Below, in pieces: positions 43,364 through 46,012 of a stretch of DNA of 46,012 nucleotides; the first letter of the stretch is position 1, and every line of letters starts with the position of its first letter. The DNA comes from a virus: the IMG/VR virus record IMGVR_UViG_3300042866_001605, positions 1 to 46,012 of that record; one strand, 5' to 3'. The position numbers and the translations under genes were made by a program. Below the pieces are notes generated by a model. It searched no databases and was not told the DNA's origin. It was given only the letters and a program-made list of their open reading frames with translations.

Positions 43364-43854
43364 CAGCGCATTCTCCCGGAGACGACCTTGTTCTTGATCC
43401 CTCGCTCAATGGCGTCCGCCGAACGAGCCTTCGCACGCTCCTCAGGGGTCATCGCGGCGAGTTCCGCCTCACGCTTGGCGCCCTGACCGCTCGCCATGTT
43501 CACCTCGAGGTGAGCTTGCATGGCCTTTTTCATGGCGTTGAGGATACCCTCCTTCGCGTCGAGGTCGTCGTTGTCCAGATCCTTGATGGCCTTCTTATGA
43601 ATGCGACCCAGATCCTTCGTGTCTTTGGCCTTGGCGTAGCGCTCCTCGAACACCTTCTCGTGCGCGTCATCGAAGGAGCTTCCCACGTCAGCCCTGATGG
43701 CTTCGGTCACATCCTTGTATCCGGCACCGCCACCAATGTGGCAAGTCTTGGATGCTGGAATGTGCGAGGCGCCGCAGGGTTTTCCAGTCCCCTTGCCCTC
43801 ACCAAAGGACGGTGAACCAGCACTCGGACCGGCGATGAGCGGCTTACGCTTCAT
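43363..43854 (-). CDS. Hypothetical protein with Cys-pair tag
   Basis: 163 residues. GKPCGASHIPASKTCHIGGG near residue 26 is the clearest C-x10-CH tag, almost the same as in the 224-aa protein. The rest is helical and charged (DDAHEKVFEERYAKAKDTKD, AMTPEERAKARSADAIERG). The start overlaps the microgene by 4 nt (ATGA). Unknown function. Confidence 0.62.
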   Translation of the reverse strand: MKRKPLIAGPSAGSPSFGEGKGTGKPCGASHIPASKTCHIGGGAGYKDVTEAIRADVGSSFDDAHEKVFEERYAKAKDTKDLGRIHKKAIKDLDNDDLDAKEGILNAMKKAMQAHLEVNMASGQGAKREAELAAMTPEERAKARSADAIERGIKNKVVSGRMR

Positions 43855-43946
43855 CCCTTCCAGCAGGCGTCCTTCAGGTCGCCGGTAGCCTTCTCTGTGT
43901 AGCCCAATCCGAGGAGGCGATCAAAATCGTAGTCTTCAAGGTTCAT
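43851..43946 (-). CDS. 31-residue microprotein
   Basis: ATG at 43946, stop TGA at 43851. Translation begins MNLEDYDFDRLLGLGYTEK and ends DACWKG. Both ends overlap neighbours by 4 nt in ATGA form (43943-43946 and 43851-43854), exactly the spacing used by accepted genes here. Without it there would be an 88-bp gap in an otherwise gapless operon. One Cys and one Trp near the end. Function unknown. Confidence 0.75.
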   Translation of the reverse strand: MNLEDYDFDRLLGLGYTEKATGDLKDACWKG

Positions 43947-44233
43947 TGTCTGTGGTGGGTCCAGTCCCGGACTGACGAGATCTCCTCGCGGATGTCGCGA
44001 AGTTGTTGGGTGATGTGGCTGTGCCACTGCTCTTCGGCGTGCATGTGGGAGAGTAGTTCCTCCTTAGTCACGTAGGACTTAGGAATCTCCACACGCAACT
44101 CGGTGAGTGTGTGTTGCACCTTACTCAAGGTGTTGGTCATCTCGTCAAGGTTTCTCTTACCGAGATACAGGATGACGGAGAGAATGAAGCCGGTCAGAGG
44201 TCCGGCGATCGCGAAGATAACGTGTAGCGGCAT
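43943..44233 (-). CDS. Small membrane-anchored coiled-coil protein, holin-like candidate
   Basis: 96 residues from the ATG at 44233 (TGATG overlap). One hydrophobic helix at residues 4-24 (HVIFAIAGPLTGFILSVILY) is followed by a positively charged stop and about 70 residues of coiled coil with HMHAEEQWHSHI and REEISSVRDW. Such single-pass proteins occur as holins or spanin-like partners, but equally as virion membrane proteins. No lysis enzyme lies next to it. Confidence 0.45.
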   Translation of the reverse strand: MPLHVIFAIAGPLTGFILSVILYLGKRNLDEMTNTLSKVQHTLTELRVEIPKSYVTKEELLSHMHAEEQWHSHITQQLRDIREEISSVRDWTHHRQ

Positions 44234-44934
44234 CACCCAGGCAGACCAGAACCACCTTCGGCGAGACGTTGTTTGACCGAGTCAGGGAGTGCCGACTCCA
44301 GACCCATCTCCTTAGCGATGCGGATGATGTTGCGCATGATCTGACGCTGATTTCCGCCAGCACGACCAACTGCGTGCCACGCGGCTTTCACGTCGGTGGC
44401 GTTCGAGATCGGGAAGCTGGTGCCTGGACCAGCGAATTTGCCCTCAATCTCACCCGACTTCAATTCCTTGCGCTTCTCAGTGCTCCACTCGCGGTACTCG
44501 GCGTCTTGGCGCTTCTTATTCCGACAGGAGGCACATGTCCCACAGGAACAACCCTCATCAAATGAGGGCATGAACGAACCCATCGCGAGGTACTCGTCCT
44601 CCTGTTCGGAGAACACGTACTCCTTCGACTTCAATTCGCGATGTTCGGCGGCGCGGAGGGAGCGGCGACCCATAATCTCGCCCATCGCCTGACCACCGTC
44701 GGCGTACTCGTTCATGTCGCGATTGATCAGGTTCACCCTGCTCTCACGACGCTCTTTATGGTTGGCGAGACGAAGCTCGTTATGATCGGTCTTACCGATG
44801 GTCATGAAACCCTCCTTGTTGACACCAGCACCCCACTTGCGTTTCTGCTTGTTCTCCTTTTCCAGTGAGGGGTCAGATTGAGCGTTGGAGGCGTTGATCA
44901 TGCCACCAACGCCAGGCAGAACTACGCCGTCCAT
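44233..44934 (-). CDS. Hypothetical protein with CxCxxCxxC cluster
   Basis: 233 residues. At about 129-137 CSCGTCASC forms a tight cluster that probably binds zinc or is redox active. The C-terminal 65 residues (FPISNATDVKAAWHAVGRAGG ... ALPDSVKQRL) resemble a helical domain found at the end of several phage structural and environmental phage proteins. The N-terminal half is charged and helical with GRRSLRAAEHRELKSKEYVFSE. It follows a GGGTAAAAAC element. Confidence 0.55.
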   Translation of the reverse strand: MDGVVLPGVGGMINASNAQSDPSLEKENKQKRKWGAGVNKEGFMTIGKTDHNELRLANHKERRESRVNLINRDMNEYADGGQAMGEIMGRRSLRAAEHRELKSKEYVFSEQEDEYLAMGSFMPSFDEGCSCGTCASCRNKKRQDAEYREWSTEKRKELKSGEIEGKFAGPGTSFPISNATDVKAAWHAVGRAGGNQRQIMRNIIRIAKEMGLESALPDSVKQRLAEGGSGLPG

Positions 44935-44954
44935 GCGATGTCAGAAACTGAGTT

Positions 44955-44964
44955 GTTTTTACCC
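44955..44964 (-). promoter_or_regulatory. GGGTAAAAAC element before the 44.9-41.3 kb operon
   Basis: GGGTAAAAAC contains the TAA stop of the 224-aa gene and lies 20 nt before the ATG at 44934. No Shine-Dalgarno is present. It would serve the chain of overlapping genes from 44934 down to 41252. Confidence 0.5.
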
Positions 44965-45633
44965 CTTCATCGCCTCAGGGTAGGCTGTCATCAGAGCGAG
45001 GATAGCGAGTTCGGCCATCAATTTGGAGGCTCCAGTCTGTTCAGCGTAGGCGGGCGAACGATTCATGAAGAAGTCCATCAGGAGCCTCGTGTCGTGTGCC
45101 GAACGTTCGGCCACCATTCTCGCGAGAGCTCCAGGTCCGGGCAGCTTTCCACCTGCGATAGCTGTGCCGATGCCGGCGAATTTGCCGGCGAGGAGCGGTG
45201 CCGCTTGCTGGATGATCTGTCGAGCTTCTGCGGCCTCGACGATGCGCTCCACGCCGCCGTGTGCGGTCTTTCCAAGGAACGCTGCCGCTCCCTCGGTGAT
45301 GATCTTCTTAGCCCAGTCGTCCGCGGTCTTCAAGTGCTTCGCTTCGAGAGCCGTCATCGTCGCCGCCTGAATCACCGTCTCAGCGAGGAGTTGGGCTTGC
45401 TCTCTTGGGAGGCCGAAGTGAGATTCAAGATAGCCAGCTGTCGCCGAACCGAGGACCTTGCCCACCTTCCAGGCGGCCATTCCCTTTCCAACATGCTCGG
45501 CGACGTGACCCACACGCTCTACGACTTTCTTGTGACACTTTTTCTCGTCGGGGATCGCTGAAGCACCACACTGCTTGAACTCCCAGAGAATATATAGCGC
45601 GGCTTCGCTGAAATCCCCAACTTCAAAGCCCAT
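44959..45633 (-). CDS. Hypothetical helical protein with Cys-pair tag
   Basis: 224 residues. FKQCGASAIPDEKKCHKKV at about residues 19-37 is the tag shared with four neighbours. The rest is Ala-rich and helical, including GKVLGSATAGYLESHFGLP and AAPLLAGKFAGIGTAIAGG, which may interact with membranes. The start overlaps the preceding stop (TGATG). No enzyme motif. Confidence 0.6.
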   Translation of the reverse strand: MGFEVGDFSEAALYILWEFKQCGASAIPDEKKCHKKVVERVGHVAEHVGKGMAAWKVGKVLGSATAGYLESHFGLPREQAQLLAETVIQAATMTALEAKHLKTADDWAKKIITEGAAAFLGKTAHGGVERIVEAAEARQIIQQAAPLLAGKFAGIGTAIAGGKLPGPGALARMVAERSAHDTRLLMDFFMNRSPAYAEQTGASKLMAELAILALMTAYPEAMKG

Positions 45634-45998
45634 CAGTCGTCGTCCTCGTCGGAGAAGAGTAGCTCCTCGATCAAATTATCGATCTCCTCGTCACTCAGTG
45701 CCTCCTCGTCATCAACCTCGTACTGGGACACTGTGTCATCATCGTACTCCTCCTCACCCTCTTCATCATCGTACTCGTCCTCATCGGAGCCGTGGTACAT
45801 GATGGGCGAAGTCTCGAGCTTATTCTTACCGTCGGGGTACTTCCAGAGATCCACGGTGCCGTGCCACGGCGAGGTGTTGCTCACCTGATTCGTGGGCAGA
45901 CCGGTGGTCAGGTCGTAATCCTGTTCCTCGGGGGTGAGCTGCATCTCGTAGGCCTGTTGGAGCGCCTCGAGGGCTTCGGGTGCGAAGAATCCGTTCAT
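45633..45998 (-). CDS. Hypothetical acidic protein, 121 aa
   Basis: 121 residues. The last 50 residues are dominated by Asp/Glu (DEDEYDDEEGEEEYDDD and a final SDEDDD), the N-terminal 50 are normal (MNGFFAPEALEALQQAYEMQ). Acidic tails of this kind are seen in scaffold or chaperone-like phage proteins, but nothing specific is claimed. Upstream bases up to the window edge read GGTAAGAAACA, resembling the GGGTAAAA element but only 1 nt from the ATG. Confidence 0.55.
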   Translation of the reverse strand: MNGFFAPEALEALQQAYEMQLTPEEQDYDLTTGLPTNQVSNTSPWHGTVDLWKYPDGKNKLETSPIMYHGSDEDEYDDEEGEEEYDDDTVSQYEVDDEEALSDEEIDNLIEELLFSDEDDD

Positions 45999-46012
45999 TG
46001 TTTCTTACCGTT

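Noticed and set aside
1-46012. tRNA genes, integrase, transposase or insertion sequences
   Set aside because: I saw no cloverleaf-like segment in the few non-coding gaps (all under 100 bp) and no recombinase or transposase motif in any translation.

Overview
The window is a contiguous piece of a tailed double-stranded DNA phage genome (or a very phage-like element). 41 of the 42 genes I call lie on the minus strand, packed with 1- or 4-nt stop/start overlaps (TAATG, TGATG, ATGA). The content is phage tail, tail-fibre, replication and virion-associated genes. No terminase, portal, major capsid, tail tube, sheath, tRNA, integrase or host-like metabolic gene is visible apart from thyX, so this is an internal slice of a larger genome. 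The host cannot be read from the sequence. Several families recall phages of aquatic bacteria, especially cyanophages: the beta-helix-like N-terminus of the 3,164-residue protein, the SFKARHxKNIAKG protein and the many-fibre architecture. Many late leaders also lack a Shine-Dalgarno sequence. An aquatic, possibly cyanobacterial host is an inference.

Layout in transcription order (right to left). 46.0-38.2 kb: twelve small, mostly unrecognised proteins. They include a membrane-anchored coiled-coil protein, a 31-residue microgene, five proteins carrying a short two-cysteine tag, and a 746-residue protein whose C-terminal half is a protein-kinase-like domain with its catalytic residues intact. 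I infer that these are virion-associated proteins. 38.1-13.6 kb: an adhesin locus of about 24.5 kb with sixteen genes. It contains a 3,164-residue structural protein with repeats of about 325 residues, four tail-collar fibres with His-x-His arrays, a collagen-like fibre, several beta-rich modular fibres, two tandem paralogous short fibres and accessory proteins. 12.8-9.5 kb: a replication and nucleotide cluster (OB-fold-like protein, overlapping small gene, DEDDh exonuclease, small hypothetical, ThyX, FEN-type 5'-3' exonuclease). A single plus-strand gene (12839-13588) separates it from the fibres. 9.5-2.3 kb: a tail module with three small tail genes, a tape measure protein carrying an M15-type peptidase motif, and a hub-like protein. 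2.2-0 kb: an SSB-like protein with an acidic tail, a UUCG terminator, and the start of an SF3-like helicase cut by the window edge.

The most notable signal is a recurring short element, GGGTAAAA with close variants. It lies 11-50 nt upstream of the first gene of most non-overlapping transcription units. Eight exact minus-strand copies and two variants (one of them ahead of the only plus-strand gene) all follow gene direction. It behaves like a phage late promoter or another transcript-boundary signal that I do not recognise. Two leaders additionally begin with two-tier hairpins. Other observations are a shared C-terminal acidic-Phe tail on three replication-region proteins and the two-cysteine tag on five neighbouring proteins.
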